NCBI GenBank assembly: GCA_031267715.1
Contig: JAIRYQ010000002.1
Coordinates: 310,001 to 374,000 of the forward strand
DNA: 64,000 nucleotides
Direction of reading: 5' to 3'
From: Candidatus Endomicrobiellum glyptotermitis
Lineage (GTDB): Bacteria > Elusimicrobiota > Endomicrobiia > Endomicrobiales > Endomicrobiaceae
Part shown: in pieces, positions 1-8,766 of the stretch
How positions within the stretch are numbered: the stretch's first letter is position 1
Layout of the letters: each line of letters starts with the position of its first letter
Position numbers and translations under genes: made by a program
The notes under the pieces: model-generated
The model's input: the letters and a program-made list of their open reading frames with translations, nothing else
Told to the model about the DNA's origin: nothing
The model's database searches: none

Positions 1-181
1 ACAAAACACTTTTTGCCCTAGAAGCAACTAAGCTTACATGCCTAAAGCCATGCTCAGTATAACCCACTGTTCCCAAATACTCATTAGCGCATCTTATAAA
101 CGTAGTAATTATAGAATTCTTTTCTACATCTTTAAGCTTTATTCTTACATCCGATGATTTACCTTTTATATCTATATCCAT
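1..181 (-). CDS. HD-domain protein, N-terminal part (cut by window edge)
   Basis: The first 60 codons are visible on the minus strand, starting at ATG 181 with a GAGGT ribosome site just upstream; the rest lies outside the window. The peptide contains LGTVGYTEHGFRHVSLVASR, which matches the first helices and the first metal-binding His of HD-superfamily phosphohydrolases (typically Y-T-E-H-G-x-R-H). The gene follows yajC by 80 bp in the same direction, so the two may be co-transcribed. It is related to, but distinct from, the HD protein at 1605-2285. The substrate cannot be told from this fragment. Confidence 0.7.
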   Translation of the reverse strand, partial: MDIDIKGKSSDVRIKLKDVEKNSIITTFIRCANEYLGTVGYTEHGFRHVSLVASRAKSVL

Positions 182-261
182 TACCTCAACCACATAACAA
201 AACAACACAATCTTTGTATTCAAACCTAATTTAAATTTTTTTTAGCTACAATTATTATATT

Positions 262-654
262 TTATTTCTTGACCACCTCAGGCATTTTCAGCGTCTCTTC
301 ATCTTTTTTTGTTACAACGGCAGATATCGATTGTTTCGCTATTTTGACGCAAACGTTGTCTGAAACCTTTATCTCAACAATGTTTCCTTTTACGCTACTT
401 ACCGTAGCATACACACCTCCCGCAGTAATAACCCTATCATCTTTTTTTAAGGAACTTAACAAATTACGATGTTCTTTCGCTTTTTTTTGTTGCGGCCTCA
501 TCAAAAATAGGTAGAAAAAAACAAATATAAAAACAAGAGGCAGCAATCCTCCAAGCGACGATGACAATCCTCCGGAGGATAATTGTGCAAACGCCAAAGA
601 TGGCATCATAAAAACCATAACCATAACCATAAATAAACTAACGGACTTTTTCAT
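262..654 (-). CDS. yajC: Preprotein translocase accessory subunit YajC
   Basis: This 130-residue protein has the YajC plan: a hydrophobic start (residues 1-23, possibly a signal-like segment), a main membrane helix at about residues 36-53 ending in FLMRPQQKKAKEH, and a cytoplasmic domain with the family signature DDRVITAGGVYATVSSV. YajC joins SecDF beside the SecYEG channel in the inner membrane. The MRPQQK motif right after the helix is the clearest family mark. secD and secF are not in the window and could lie to the left. It is slightly longer than the usual 100-110 residues because of the extra N-terminal hydrophobic stretch. Confidence 0.93.
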   Translation of the reverse strand: MKKSVSLFMVMVMVFMMPSLAFAQLSSGGLSSSLGGLLPLVFIFVFFYLFLMRPQQKKAKEHRNLLSSLKKDDRVITAGGVYATVSSVKGNIVEIKVSDNVCVKIAKQSISAVVTKKDEETLKMPEVVKK

Positions 655-1604
655 TTTAACCTCAATCTCAAAATTAAACTTTTTTGAACAACATTAAACT
701 CTGTGCGGACCTCGAGAATGTACTAGATTCTAATACAATGGCCTTCCTATTTTTCTCACCGAGCTTATCATAAAATAGATATTATGTAAAGGTATTAATC
801 TTAAACACAAAAATTTTCTTTAGATCTAACTATAAAACTTGTCTGAATACGCTTTTGATCATCCCCACAACACATAGGAAAATAATAACCACTATCCAAA
901 GAGCTGAAATCTTTTTTTGAATCCCGAATTTCATATCAACCTCTCCAAAACTGAACGCACTTTTTCCTCTTTCAGTTTACTAACTCACCACAAAACCAGC
1001 CGCCGCACATTCCGAAAAATCTATATCTAACATCTTATATCATAATCATACGTACCTTTTATTTTTAAATCATCATATATCGATCTTGCACAACAACCAA
1101 ACAGGGATTATCGGACTGTATAAAATCACTCTCAATGAATTTTTTTTACATACAAATCTCAACCCTGTAGATTTTATTGATATTCACAACAGCACACTCT
1201 CGACAAAACATACTATAATACCACAGTGTCTGCCCCTTCTTTTTTTATTATCTCAACTTAAGGTGTCTAAAGGAGGACACAGGAAGACATGAACTAGCAA
1301 GCATCAACCCCTGCATGGAGAATGGGTAAGCAACACATACATAGTAGCTGTATATTATATTTATACAGCTACAGTCATACACAAGAACTCTTAAACAAAC
1401 AACCCCTCTAAAAAGTCTTTAGGCGCCATCCTCACACTCACCAACACCGTAAACCTTCCTTCTTCTAACTATATTCGTATGACTCTTTTGCAAGCCACGG
1501 CAGGAAAATCCACGTCAAAACATTGACTACCTACAGATCCTACAGTTTCATTTTAACAAACTAACAGACAAGTTAGTACCCAAACGTAACCCTATACGCT
1601 TGCT
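655..1604. other. Mostly non-coding, probably decayed DNA
   Basis: Apart from the 34-codon ORF at 830-934, no intact gene is seen in these 950 bp. The minus strand holds short open fragments broken by stops. One, at about 1385-1530, reads CFDVDFPAVACKRVIRI and, after a stop, LEEGRFTVLVSVRMAPKDFL; I could not assign it to a family. A perfect hairpin lies at 1344-1372 (GTAGCTGTATA / TATACAGCTAC, 7-base loop) with no T-run on either side, so it is not a standard terminator. The plus-strand ORF at 1086-1292 has no homology I recognise and is taken as chance. Confidence 0.5.
830..934 (-). CDS. Candidate small single-span membrane protein, 34 aa
   Basis: A short intact ORF begins at ATG 934 with a strong ribosome site (GGAGAGG, 5 bases upstream) and ends at TAG 830. 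The peptide starts MKFGIQKKISALWIVVIIFL and goes on CVVGMIKSVFRQVL. It has a basic N-terminus, one hydrophobic segment of about 17 residues, and a basic tail: the shape of a small inner-membrane protein. It sits in decayed DNA about 175 bp upstream of yajC on the same strand. It could be a real small gene or the surviving start of a dead one. I do not recognise a family. Confidence 0.4.
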   Translation of the reverse strand: MKFGIQKKISALWIVVIIFLCVVGMIKSVFRQVL

Positions 1605-2285
1605 TCATAAAAACTTATCATCATTAATGTATAATTTGAAATCACACTTTAAAACACTGCTCGCTTTCCTACAATAATTTATCCTAGACATAAATATCTC
1701 AAAGTAATTCATAACCGAGCATACAGTACTATCAATTTTTATTTTTAGCTTAATGCTCATCTTTTCTTTATTCACAATAACACTAACTTTTTTACAAGCA
1801 GCAGCAACCAAAGAATGTTTATCTAAATCATATAAATCTCCTGCTCCAATTCTTTCATGGCTCACATCTGTCTTGTCTCCAATCACAAGAGCAGCCGCAA
1901 CCGGGGACACTGGCTCCACAGTCTCATCTTCATGACAACCTATAGCACTCACTACAGTAAAAACGTCTTCATCGTACCTGTCAACAATATTCAAAAACAT
2001 CATCGCACTGCTCTGATCATGTCCATGTTTTGAAATTATGTTGCCAATATCATGCATATAAGCTGCGATTTTAGCAAGTTCCTGTTCTCTTTCTTTATAA
2101 CCCAAATACTTTAAAACCCGTTCTGCAATTTTAGCAGTACGCAAAGCATGACTCTTATCATAACTTCTACGCCCTATAAGCTCAAAAATCCCGCTCGTAT
2201 TTTCAAAACACTCCTCCATATACTTAAAATACGTCTGTACCCCCACATCGCTCCTTATCTCCTTATAAGTCAATATTTTATCCAT
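1605..2285 (-). CDS. HD-superfamily metal-dependent phosphohydrolase
   Basis: The 226-residue protein carries HD-domain metal ligands: His in KSHALRTAKIAERVLKYLG (about residue 46), the HD doublet in AAYMHDIGN (about residues 76-82), His in KHGHDQS, and a later Asp in LVIGDKTDVSHER (about residue 137). These ligands are intact, so it is probably an active phosphatase or phosphodiesterase. The C-terminal 75 residues resemble no domain I know. It stands alone on the minus strand, divergent from ogg, and the two share the 156-bp gap that must hold both promoters. A paralogue starts at position 181. The substrate is unknown. Confidence 0.75.
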   Translation of the reverse strand: MDKILTYKEIRSDVGVQTYFKYMEECFENTSGIFELIGRRSYDKSHALRTAKIAERVLKYLGYKEREQELAKIAAYMHDIGNIISKHGHDQSSAMMFLNIVDRYDEDVFTVVSAIGCHEDETVEPVSPVAAALVIGDKTDVSHERIGAGDLYDLDKHSLVAAACKKVSVIVNKEKMSIKLKIKIDSTVCSVMNYFEIFMSRINYCRKASSVLKCDFKLYINDDKFL

Positions 2286-2441
2286 AACCCAATTATTGTA
2301 TCAAATTTATATCCGTATTAATATACTGCTTTCTACTTTCAAAAATATTTCGCTATAATTTTACAACAATTTATTCTGCTATATTTATATCACAAACCGA
2401 GCAGAATTAAACAATCTACAATTATTATGTAACAGAAATTT

Positions 2442-3137
2442 ATGAAAAATAACCTTATACAAATTAACTTCTTAAAGACCCCTGTTGACAGTTCCACTGC
2501 AATATCTGGATTAAAAAAATTTTGGAAAAAAGTTTTTCCCATTATTTCTAACAGAGAAAAACATTTTGATGAAATATGGAAAAATGGGACCGATGAAGAG
2601 ATATTTGCCGAGCTCGTATTTTGTCTCTTTACTCCACAAAGTAAAGCTACTTGGTGTTGGAACGCAGTAAATGAGCTTGTTAAAAAAAACATGATATTCA
2701 ATTCAAAAGAAGAAAATATAATAAAAATAATAAAAAAAGTCAGATTTAGGAATAATAAGGCAAAGTATTTAATTGAAGCAAGAAAAATGTTCGTTATCAA
2801 CGGTAGAATAAATTTAAAAGAAAAGCTCAAATCCTTTAAAGACACATACAAATTAAGAAAATGGCTTGCAGAAAATATTAAGGGGATAGGTTATAAAGAG
2901 GCATCACATTTTTTAAGAAATATCGGCATTGGAAAAAACTTAGCCATATTAGACAGACATGTACTAAAGAGTCTCAAAATCTACGGTGCAATAAAGGGAA
3001 TACCTCTCACACTCAACAAAAAGACATATTTGAAAACAGAAAAACAGATGCAACATCTTTCAAAGAACACAGGAATTCCCATGTCTCACTTAGACATGTT
3101 ATTTTGGTGTAAGAATACAGGAGGAATATTTAAATAA
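2442..3137 (+). CDS. ogg: N-glycosylase/DNA lyase, archaeal-type 8-oxoguanine glycosylase
   Basis: This 231-residue protein matches the Ogg2/archaeal type, which removes 8-oxoguanine and cuts the abasic strand. The helix-hairpin-helix lies at about residues 144-160 (ENIKGIGYKEASHFLRNIG) with the expected catalytic Lys in GIGYKEAS, followed by the catalytic Asp in NLAILDRHVLKSL (about residue 172). FTPQSKATWCWNAV near residue 65 is typical of the family. The C-terminus (DMLFWCKNTGGIFK) fits a complete protein. Despite the erosion around it, all key residues are present. It is a single gene with divergent and convergent neighbours. Confidence 0.88.
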   Translation: MKNNLIQINFLKTPVDSSTAISGLKKFWKKVFPIISNREKHFDEIWKNGTDEEIFAELVFCLFTPQSKATWCWNAVNELVKKNMIFNSKEENIIKIIKKVRFRNNKAKYLIEARKMFVINGRINLKEKLKSFKDTYKLRKWLAENIKGIGYKEASHFLRNIGIGKNLAILDRHVLKSLKIYGAIKGIPLTLNKKTYLKTEKQMQHLSKNTGIPMSHLDMLFWCKNTGGIFK

Positions 3138-3149
3138 AATATTAAATTT

Positions 3150-3464
3150 TTATAATCCCGGAATCTTCATTCCGCCACCAAGTTTCTTAAATTCTTCAGT
3201 CATGATATTCTGTGCCTTTCTATTTGCTTCTATAAAAGCCAACAATATAAATTTTTCCAATTTATCTTTATTTTCCTCGAGTATATGATCTGGAATGCTT
3301 AAATTTAGGAATTCATTTTTAGCATTTACTTGTACCTTTATGCCCCTATATTCCACATCTATAACCTGAGCTTTTAATTTTTTATCTATTTCATTTATTT
3401 TACTTCTCATAGCCATTGTTTCTTTCGCCATCTTAAACAATTCCATTCTAAATACATCCTCCAT
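3150..3464 (-). CDS. ybaB: YbaB/EbfC family nucleoid-associated protein
   Basis: The 104-residue protein has the YbaB/EbfC fold: an N-terminal helix (residues 1-30), a short central sheet (VEYRGIKVQVNAKNEFLNLSI) and a C-terminal helix ending in the typical glycine/methionine-rich tail (KLGGGMKIPGL). Members are small dimers that bind DNA in the nucleoid. The start is uncertain. The first ATG (3464) is followed in the message by GGAGG, which could serve a second in-frame ATG at 3446 with an 11-base gap. The usual partners dnaX and recR are absent here; birA lies 191 bp upstream on the same strand. Confidence 0.85.
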   Translation of the reverse strand: MEDVFRMELFKMAKETMAMRSKINEIDKKLKAQVIDVEYRGIKVQVNAKNEFLNLSIPDHILEENKDKLEKFILLAFIEANRKAQNIMTEEFKKLGGGMKIPGL

Positions 3465-3655
3465 ATTATTTTTTTATATTTCCTAATAAACCCATAATAA
3501 TATAATAATAATATAATAAATACAATTATCATAAACACAATAATATTTAAATTGAAGTAAGGCACCTTTCAATGAAAACAGATCGACGAGTTTAACACAA
3601 TACACACTTATGTGGATACGAATTTTTTGAATAGACAAAGCAAAAAAACTATAAC

Positions 3656-4495
3656 TTAAATCTTATTTTCTGCTAATTTTACAGTTCTAGACATTGTTTT
3701 TTCAAGTTTATTTTTAGTTTTCACAATAAGCCTCCCACTTCCATCAATACCAAGATTTATACCAGTTATAACATCGTGATATCCGTTATCAACAATTATA
3801 TTCCTATTTTTATACGCAATTTTATCATTATATTCTTCCAAAAAACCTTCAAACCCACTTTTCTTAAAATCAAAATATAAATATCTGAATTCATCAAAAA
3901 ATGCAGAAACAAACCCCAATATATGCGTTTTCCTCCTCAATACATCTCTCAAGGAAATCGATATATTTTTTAAATATTCTGGTAGTTCGTTATTAATATT
4001 TACACCTATTCCCGCAGCAACCCAGCTTGTCTCGCCATCTTTAACAGACATTTCTGTTATTATTCCTGCGATCTTCTTCTCAAGTACAAGAATGTCATTA
4101 GGCCATTTTATCTCAGAATTAATCCCATATCTTTTTTTAAAAACTCTTCCCAGCGTAATGCCTAACAATAATGTTAGTTTTGAAATTTCATTAGGATGTA
4201 CCACAGGCTTCAAAAGCATTGAAAACCATAAACCACCTACATTTGAAACCCACTTTTTTTTGCCGCACCCATAACCTCCAGTTTGTTTTTCTGCGATAAC
4301 AACAATTCCCTCATCAAACCCCTTTTTCGCAAGCTCTTTAACAACAATTTGCGTTGACTCCAACTCTTTATAATACCTTATCACCCTACATATAATAGCA
4401 ATACCAAACTGTACTTTAGGGTTTGTCCTTACTTCATATTCACTGTAAAACTCGTTGCTTCTTATAAAAGCATAATCAACAGGCGAAAACTTCAT
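3656..4495 (-). CDS. birA: Biotin-protein ligase (class I-like, no repressor domain)
   Basis: The enzyme activates biotin with ATP and attaches it to the biotin carrier protein of acyl-CoA or oxaloacetate carboxylases. The catalytic domain runs from about residue 40 (YYKELESTQ) and includes WPNDILV, then EKKIAGIITE with the key Lys, and AAGIGVNIN, followed by a C-terminal SH3-like part. The first 38 residues look like a leftover linker; there is no helix-turn-helix, so it should not act as a repressor. The phosphate-binding loop is odd: GYGCGKKKW where Escherichia coli has GRGRRGRKW. The 1-kb dead region upstream separates it from nth. Confidence 0.88.
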   Translation of the reverse strand: MKFSPVDYAFIRSNEFYSEYEVRTNPKVQFGIAIICRVIRYYKELESTQIVVKELAKKGFDEGIVVIAEKQTGGYGCGKKKWVSNVGGLWFSMLLKPVVHPNEISKLTLLLGITLGRVFKKRYGINSEIKWPNDILVLEKKIAGIITEMSVKDGETSWVAAGIGVNINNELPEYLKNISISLRDVLRRKTHILGFVSAFFDEFRYLYFDFKKSGFEGFLEEYNDKIAYKNRNIIVDNGYHDVITGINLGIDGSGRLIVKTKNKLEKTMSRTVKLAENKI

Positions 4496-5502
4496 TATTT
4501 AGTACTCTCTCTATTTCCTTATTTACTTGCAACCAAAAGACTTCAACAACAAAAAAATTATCCAACCACACACATATATAATAAATAGAATCAAAATAAA
4601 CGCTCAAGCCTATCATTCCATTTTTACTTCAAGAGTTAAGTTTAGAACTGGAAACAAATGCACGAATATTTCTATACACTCAACATTTATACCACTAAAA
4701 TCTCACCCTTTCAGATTTTTATTTTCCCATAAGACCCGACCCCCTTCCTTTGCTTTATATTTTCAAGATTTACGTTACCAAGCGTTATACATATATACAA
4801 TACAATATCAATTTTTGTACTTAAAGCTCGTTTAATTTGTTCTATAATTCCACATTCAATCTCAATACCTCAACACAAGGTATACTCTTAAATCTTTCTC
4901 TAAGTTTATCAATCTTTTGAGTTATATCTTTAATAAAATTCTAAGAGATTGCCATTTATAAGAACCTCATCGGACCCCTGCATATCTCGCAAATTCTTTC
5001 GTATCCAAAGGAACGCACTTTCTTTTTTTCGCATCTGTATATTCTTGTTATGGCATTAATCTTACACTCTACAATTTGCTCGTCAAAGTAGCAATTCTCC
5101 ACGTATCCCGACATATACTCTAAAAAAATAAGCGCTGATACTTTTTCCTTGATAAATCATATCCGCAAAAAACCGACGATTACTAAGATTTTATCGCCTT
5201 ATTCTATATTATTCTACTCGTGAACAATAAGGGAACTCCTGAATGATTCTTCACTGTCGGCCATAGCTTTTATTCATCTTATCTTTATGTGCAAACTTTT
5301 TAGTGGTAAAATGTTATTTTATGTTATTAAAACACTACATTCTTCTAATAGCAAACCTATAAATATATAGGTTTATCTATAATCACAGGCAAACAACAAT
5401 GTAAACCAAAAATATACAATATACACACCCCTATATAACAAAACTTTATACGCCAAACACAAAGCACCTTAAACTATTAATATACCATATGTTTTGTGTT
5501 AT
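4496..5502. other. About 1 kb of decayed DNA between nth and birA
   Basis: No intact gene is seen. On the minus strand at about 4960-5170 three frames carry fragments that look like one former protein broken by frameshifts: SGYVENCYFDEQIVECKINA, then CVPLDTKEFARYAG, then GSDEVLINGNLLEFY. I cannot name the family. The plus-strand ORF at 4527-4835 has no recognisable content and odd composition, so it is left out. The direction of the fragments agrees with the flanking minus-strand genes, so a lost gene between nth and birA is likely. Confidence 0.5.
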
Positions 5503-6141
5503 TTATTTACAAGAAGATGGACAAAGTTTACTCAGTGGACAAATTGAATGGTCAGGATTTCTGGCCTTGCAAATTCTTCTCCCCAAAGTTTGTACTAAAA
5601 AAGAAAAACTCATCCAATATTCCTTTGGAACAATCCTAATTAAATCCTTTTCAATTTTCACGGGATCATTATATTCTGTAAGTTTCAATAAATTTAGAAT
5701 CCTTATAACATGCGTATCTACGACAATTCCCTCATTTTTTTCAAAAGCGACACTTAAGACAACATTTGCAGTTTTTCTAGCAACGCCAGGAAACTCAAGC
5801 AATTCCTTCATAGTTTGCGGGATAATACCATTGTACTTATTTATCGCTAACTGCGCAGATCTAATAATATTTTTTGCTTTATTCCTAAAAAATCCCACAG
5901 ATCTAATATAATTCCCAAACTCCAAAACATCAGCGTTTGCATAGTCTCTTATATTCCTATATTTCTTAAAAAGTCCATTCGTAACATTGTTAACTCTTTC
6001 ATCTTTACAACGAGCCGACAGAATTGTCGCTATAAGAAGTTCGAAAGGATTAGAAAAATCAAGAGCACACTTTACATTTTTATAATTTTCCTCCAAAATT
6101 TTTATTACTTTTAATACATATTTTTTATAATTTTTTTTCAT
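5503..6141 (-). CDS. nth: Endonuclease III (DNA glycosylase/AP lyase)
   Basis: This 212-residue protein removes oxidised pyrimidines and nicks abasic sites. It shows the helix-hairpin-helix LLEFPGVARKTANVVLSVAF with catalytic Lys (about residue 120), the catalytic Asp in GIVVDTHVIRILNLL (about residue 139) and the C-terminal iron-sulfur cysteines C-x6-C-x2-C-x5-C in CKARNPDHSICPLSKLCPSSC. The early SARCKDERVNNVT segment is also typical. All catalytic and cluster residues are present, so the gene should be active. A 49-codon ORF ends 35 bp upstream and may be co-transcribed. Confidence 0.95.
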   Translation of the reverse strand: MKKNYKKYVLKVIKILEENYKNVKCALDFSNPFELLIATILSARCKDERVNNVTNGLFKKYRNIRDYANADVLEFGNYIRSVGFFRNKAKNIIRSAQLAINKYNGIIPQTMKELLEFPGVARKTANVVLSVAFEKNEGIVVDTHVIRILNLLKLTEYNDPVKIEKDLIRIVPKEYWMSFSFLVQTLGRRICKARNPDHSICPLSKLCPSSCK

Positions 6142-6176
6142 TGATAATTTGCAAAATTATTTTATGCAAAGCGGCA

Positions 6177-6326
6177 TCACATCCAAACCAAATCAGAATA
6201 ATCTTCTGATACTTCTCCATATCCTTCTTTTACTATCAATTTTCTAGCAACACAACGCGCTACTCCTTCACCCTGAGAATTTAGATCTTCTCTCTCAAAA
6301 GAAATCAAAGCATCCATATTCCACAT
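6177..6326 (-). CDS. Candidate small acidic protein, 49 aa
   Basis: An intact ORF starts at ATG 6326 behind a good ribosome site (AGGAG, 8 bases before the start) and ends at TGA 6177. The peptide begins MWNMDALISFEREDLNSQGE, continues GVARCVARKLIVKEGYGEVS and ends EDYSDLVWM. It is soluble-looking and acidic. It lies between tRNA-Asp and nth on the same strand, 35 bp before nth. The uninterrupted frame, clear ribosome site and ordinary codon use argue for a real gene, but I recognise no family and cannot state a role. Confidence 0.5.
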   Translation of the reverse strand: MWNMDALISFEREDLNSQGEGVARCVARKLIVKEGYGEVSEDYSDLVWM

Positions 6327-6398
6327 AAAAACCACTCCTAAAGCAACACAGATCTAATCTAGGACTAAAAAAAGAGCCGAGAACGAAAAAACGCAATA

Positions 6399-6474
6399 CG
6401 GGGACGACGGGACTTGAACCCGCGATCTTTGCCTTGACAGGGCAACGTGTTAAACCAGGCTACACCACGTCCCC
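6399..6474 (-). tRNA. tRNA-Asp (anticodon GTC)
   Basis: A full cloverleaf is present on the minus strand: acceptor GGGGACG pairs with CGTCCCC, the D arm contains GGTGTAGCCTGGTTTAACAC, the anticodon stem TTGCC/GGCAA encloses the loop CTGTCAA (anticodon GTC), and the T arm reads GCGGGTTCAAGTCCCGT. The discriminator base is G, as usual for aspartate. CCA is not encoded. Confidence 0.96.
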
Positions 6475-6781
6475 AAAACCTACTCCACCACTGACACATC
6501 TTATTAGTAAAATACTCAGCATCGCAAATTAACAATCTACCTATTACAAACACACACATCATCCAACCATGCATTAGGATTAGTCCGCCAATCTCCTCCT
6601 CTACACACACAACTTTTTTGCCTTTAATTTTTATCAGTACTACATAGATCATCAATCTTTTTTGATTTATGGGCTCCTTCCCAGCTACTTCCAATTATTC
6701 TCATCTATCCTTGGTACTGTTAAAGCTAACGAAAAGTTTTTTCCTGTTATAACAACTCTTACATGCCACCCATTTTTTATA

Positions 6782-8032
6782 TCAATATTTTAAATCTTCA
6801 TATATAGGGAATTCTTTGCACAATCCTAGCATGTTTGCTCTAACATCGGAAATTACCCTTTCATTATCTATATTTCCAAGAACCTTAACTATTGCCCCTG
6901 CTATTTTTATCATTTCAGATTCTTTCATACCCCTTGTAGTAACAGCTGGAGAACCAATCCTTATCCCAGATGTGATTGTTGGCTTTTCAGGATCATAGGG
7001 AATTCCATTTTTATTTAAGGTTATACCTGCCTTCTCCAAAGCCTCTTGAGCATTATTACCTTTAACACCCAAGGGTCTTAAGTCAACCAAAAATACATGG
7101 GAATCAGTACCACCAGAAACAATTTTCAAATTATCCTTTTCTAAAGTCTCGGCAAGTTTCTTTGCATTAACCAAAACCTGTTTCTGATACTCTCTAAACT
7201 CAGGTTTAAGTGCCTCGTAGAAAGCTACGGCTTTTGCTGCTATAACATGCATCAATGGCCCTCCCTGCTCACCAGGGAAAACCGCAGAATTAATCTTTTT
7301 CGCAAGCTCTTCATCATTAGTAAGAATCAAACCACCTCTAGGCCCACGAAGAGTTTTATGAGTCGTAGTCGTAGTAATATCAGCATAATCTATAGACGAC
7401 GGGTAAACTCCTGCTGCTATCAAACCTGAATAATGAGCTATATCCGCCATATGATAGGCATTAATTTTTTTCGCAATCTCACTTATTCTTTCCCAATCCC
7501 AAATTCTTGAATATGCACTACCACCACTAATTATAAGTTTTGGTTTATGCTTTAAAGCTAGAGCTTCCATTTCTTCATAATTTATAAGACATGTCTTCTC
7601 TTCTACAGGATAGGAAATAATTTTAAACCACTTACCAGAAATATTGTAAGGACTTCCGTGAGTTAAGTGCCCACCATGGGATAAACTAAGGCCCATAATA
7701 GTATCACCAGGATTCAAAAGGGCAAGCTGTACGGCAAAATTTGCTTGCGCACCAGAATGCGGTTGCACATTTGCGAATTTTGAATGAAAAAGCTTTTTTG
7801 CTCTTTCTATCGCAACAGCTTCCGCTATATCAACAATCTCACAACCACCATAATATCTTTTACCAGGATATCCTTCGGCATATTTATTTGTGAGACACGA
7901 ACTTTGGGCTTCCATAACCGCCCGCGAGGCTATATTTTCAGAGGCAATAAGTTCTATAGTCTCCCTCTGCCTTCTAAGCTCCTTTACAAGTACATTGTAA
8001 ATTCTACTATCGTTTTTTTTCAAGTTTTCCAT
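6782..8032 (-). CDS. glyA: Serine hydroxymethyltransferase
   Basis: This 416-residue PLP enzyme interconverts serine and glycine while charging tetrahydrofolate with a one-carbon unit. Clear marks are [10 protein letters not shown] near residue 28, [22 protein letters not shown], the PLP-binding Asp/His region [15 protein letters not shown], and the PLP Schiff-base Lys in [15 protein letters not shown] (about residue 229). The start has GGAG 4 bases upstream. tsaC ends 28 bp upstream on the same strand; the sua5-rpiB-glyA order seen in other bacteria is thus missing rpiB here. The 300 bp between glyA and tRNA-Asp show no intact gene. Confidence 0.97.
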   Translation of the reverse strand: MENLKKNDSRIYNVLVKELRRQRETIELIASENIASRAVMEAQSSCLTNKYAEGYPGKRYYGGCEIVDIAEAVAIERAKKLFHSKFANVQPHSGAQANFAVQLALLNPGDTIMGLSLSHGGHLTHGSPYNISGKWFKIISYPVEEKTCLINYEEMEALALKHKPKLIISGGSAYSRIWDWERISEIAKKINAYHMADIAHYSGLIAAGVYPSSIDYADITTTTTHKTLRGPRGGLILTNDEELAKKINSAVFPGEQGGPLMHVIAAKAVAFYEALKPEFREYQKQVLVNAKKLAETLEKDNLKIVSGGTDSHVFLVDLRPLGVKGNNAQEALEKAGITLNKNGIPYDPEKPTITSGIRIGSPAVTTRGMKESEMIKIAGAIVKVLGNIDNERVISDVRANMLGLCKEFPIYEDLKY

Positions 8033-8060
8033 TTTCTCCTCTCTACACTCATATCTATAC

Positions 8061-8669
8061 TCATAAATATTTAAATATCTTATCAGTATTTAAACAACCC
8101 TTGCGGACAACAACATACGGAAATTTTATCATATCTATAACTGTAGATTCAAAAGAAAACCTACATCGCCCTCCATCAACGATAACATCAACTGCCTCAT
8201 CAAACTTTAAAACTTCATTTGCATTTTTGGCACTCACCTCACCTGAAACGTTTACAGAAGTTGTAAAGACAGGTCCACCTACTTCTCTTAACAATTTTAG
8301 CATAAACCTACTGTTTGGAATTCTTACTCCTAAATCTTTTCTGCCACCTGATAAAATCTGCCCAATTTCTGTTGTAGGGAATATCAACGTAAGTTGACCT
8401 GGCCAAAATTCCCGAGCAATTTGTGAAGCCTTTCTAGAGATATCAACAAAAATCTCCGCAATATTAATATCATATACCATCACAATAAACGGCTTTCTAA
8501 CATCTCTATTTTTGATTTTATATAACGCTTTCTGTGCTTCGACATTAAAAGCGTCAACAACAAAACCGTAGACTGTCTCAGTAGGGACAATAGCTATACC
8601 ACCGCTTTTTATCACTTTACTCACTTTTTTGTACACATTTTTATCTGTTGACAGAACCTTCAAACTCAT
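8061..8669 (-). CDS. tsaC: L-threonylcarbamoyladenylate synthase (YrdC/Sua5 type)
   Basis: The protein makes threonylcarbamoyl-AMP from threonine, bicarbonate and ATP, the first step of tRNA t6A37 formation. The YrdC signature is clear: [20 protein letters not shown] (about residues 20-39), [22 protein letters not shown] and the late [15 protein letters not shown]. It is the short YrdC form without the extra Sua5 domain. I place the start at the ATG giving [10 protein letters not shown]; the longer frame (to 8726) adds a Cys-rich stretch unlike the family. tsaB and tsaE lie at 43 kb, so three t6A genes are in the window. Confidence 0.9.
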   Translation of the reverse strand: MSLKVLSTDKNVYKKVSKVIKSGGIAIVPTETVYGFVVDAFNVEAQKALYKIKNRDVRKPFIVMVYDINIAEIFVDISRKASQIAREFWPGQLTLIFPTTEIGQILSGGRKDLGVRIPNSRFMLKLLREVGGPVFTTSVNVSGEVSAKNANEVLKFDEAVDVIVDGGRCRFSFESTVIDMIKFPYVVVRKGCLNTDKIFKYL

Positions 8670-8766
8670 ACACATGCACCAGCTTTGTTCTAAGCAACAA
8701 TAGAACACAAAAAGACAACACCCCACAATCCTTAACCTATCTACTATTTTTCACTCTAATTTTATT

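Noticed and set aside
1086-1292. 68-codon plus-strand ORF
   Set aside because: No recognisable domain or ribosome site; an AT-rich chance frame.
1344-1372. Hairpin as a terminator
   Set aside because: The stem is perfect but there is no T-run on either side and no gene ends nearby.
4527-4835. 102-codon plus-strand ORF
   Set aside because: No ribosome site, no family resemblance, and it lies over decayed minus-strand DNA.
6365-6694. 109-codon minus-strand ORF over tRNA-Asp
   Set aside because: It runs straight through the tRNA gene and has no family resemblance.
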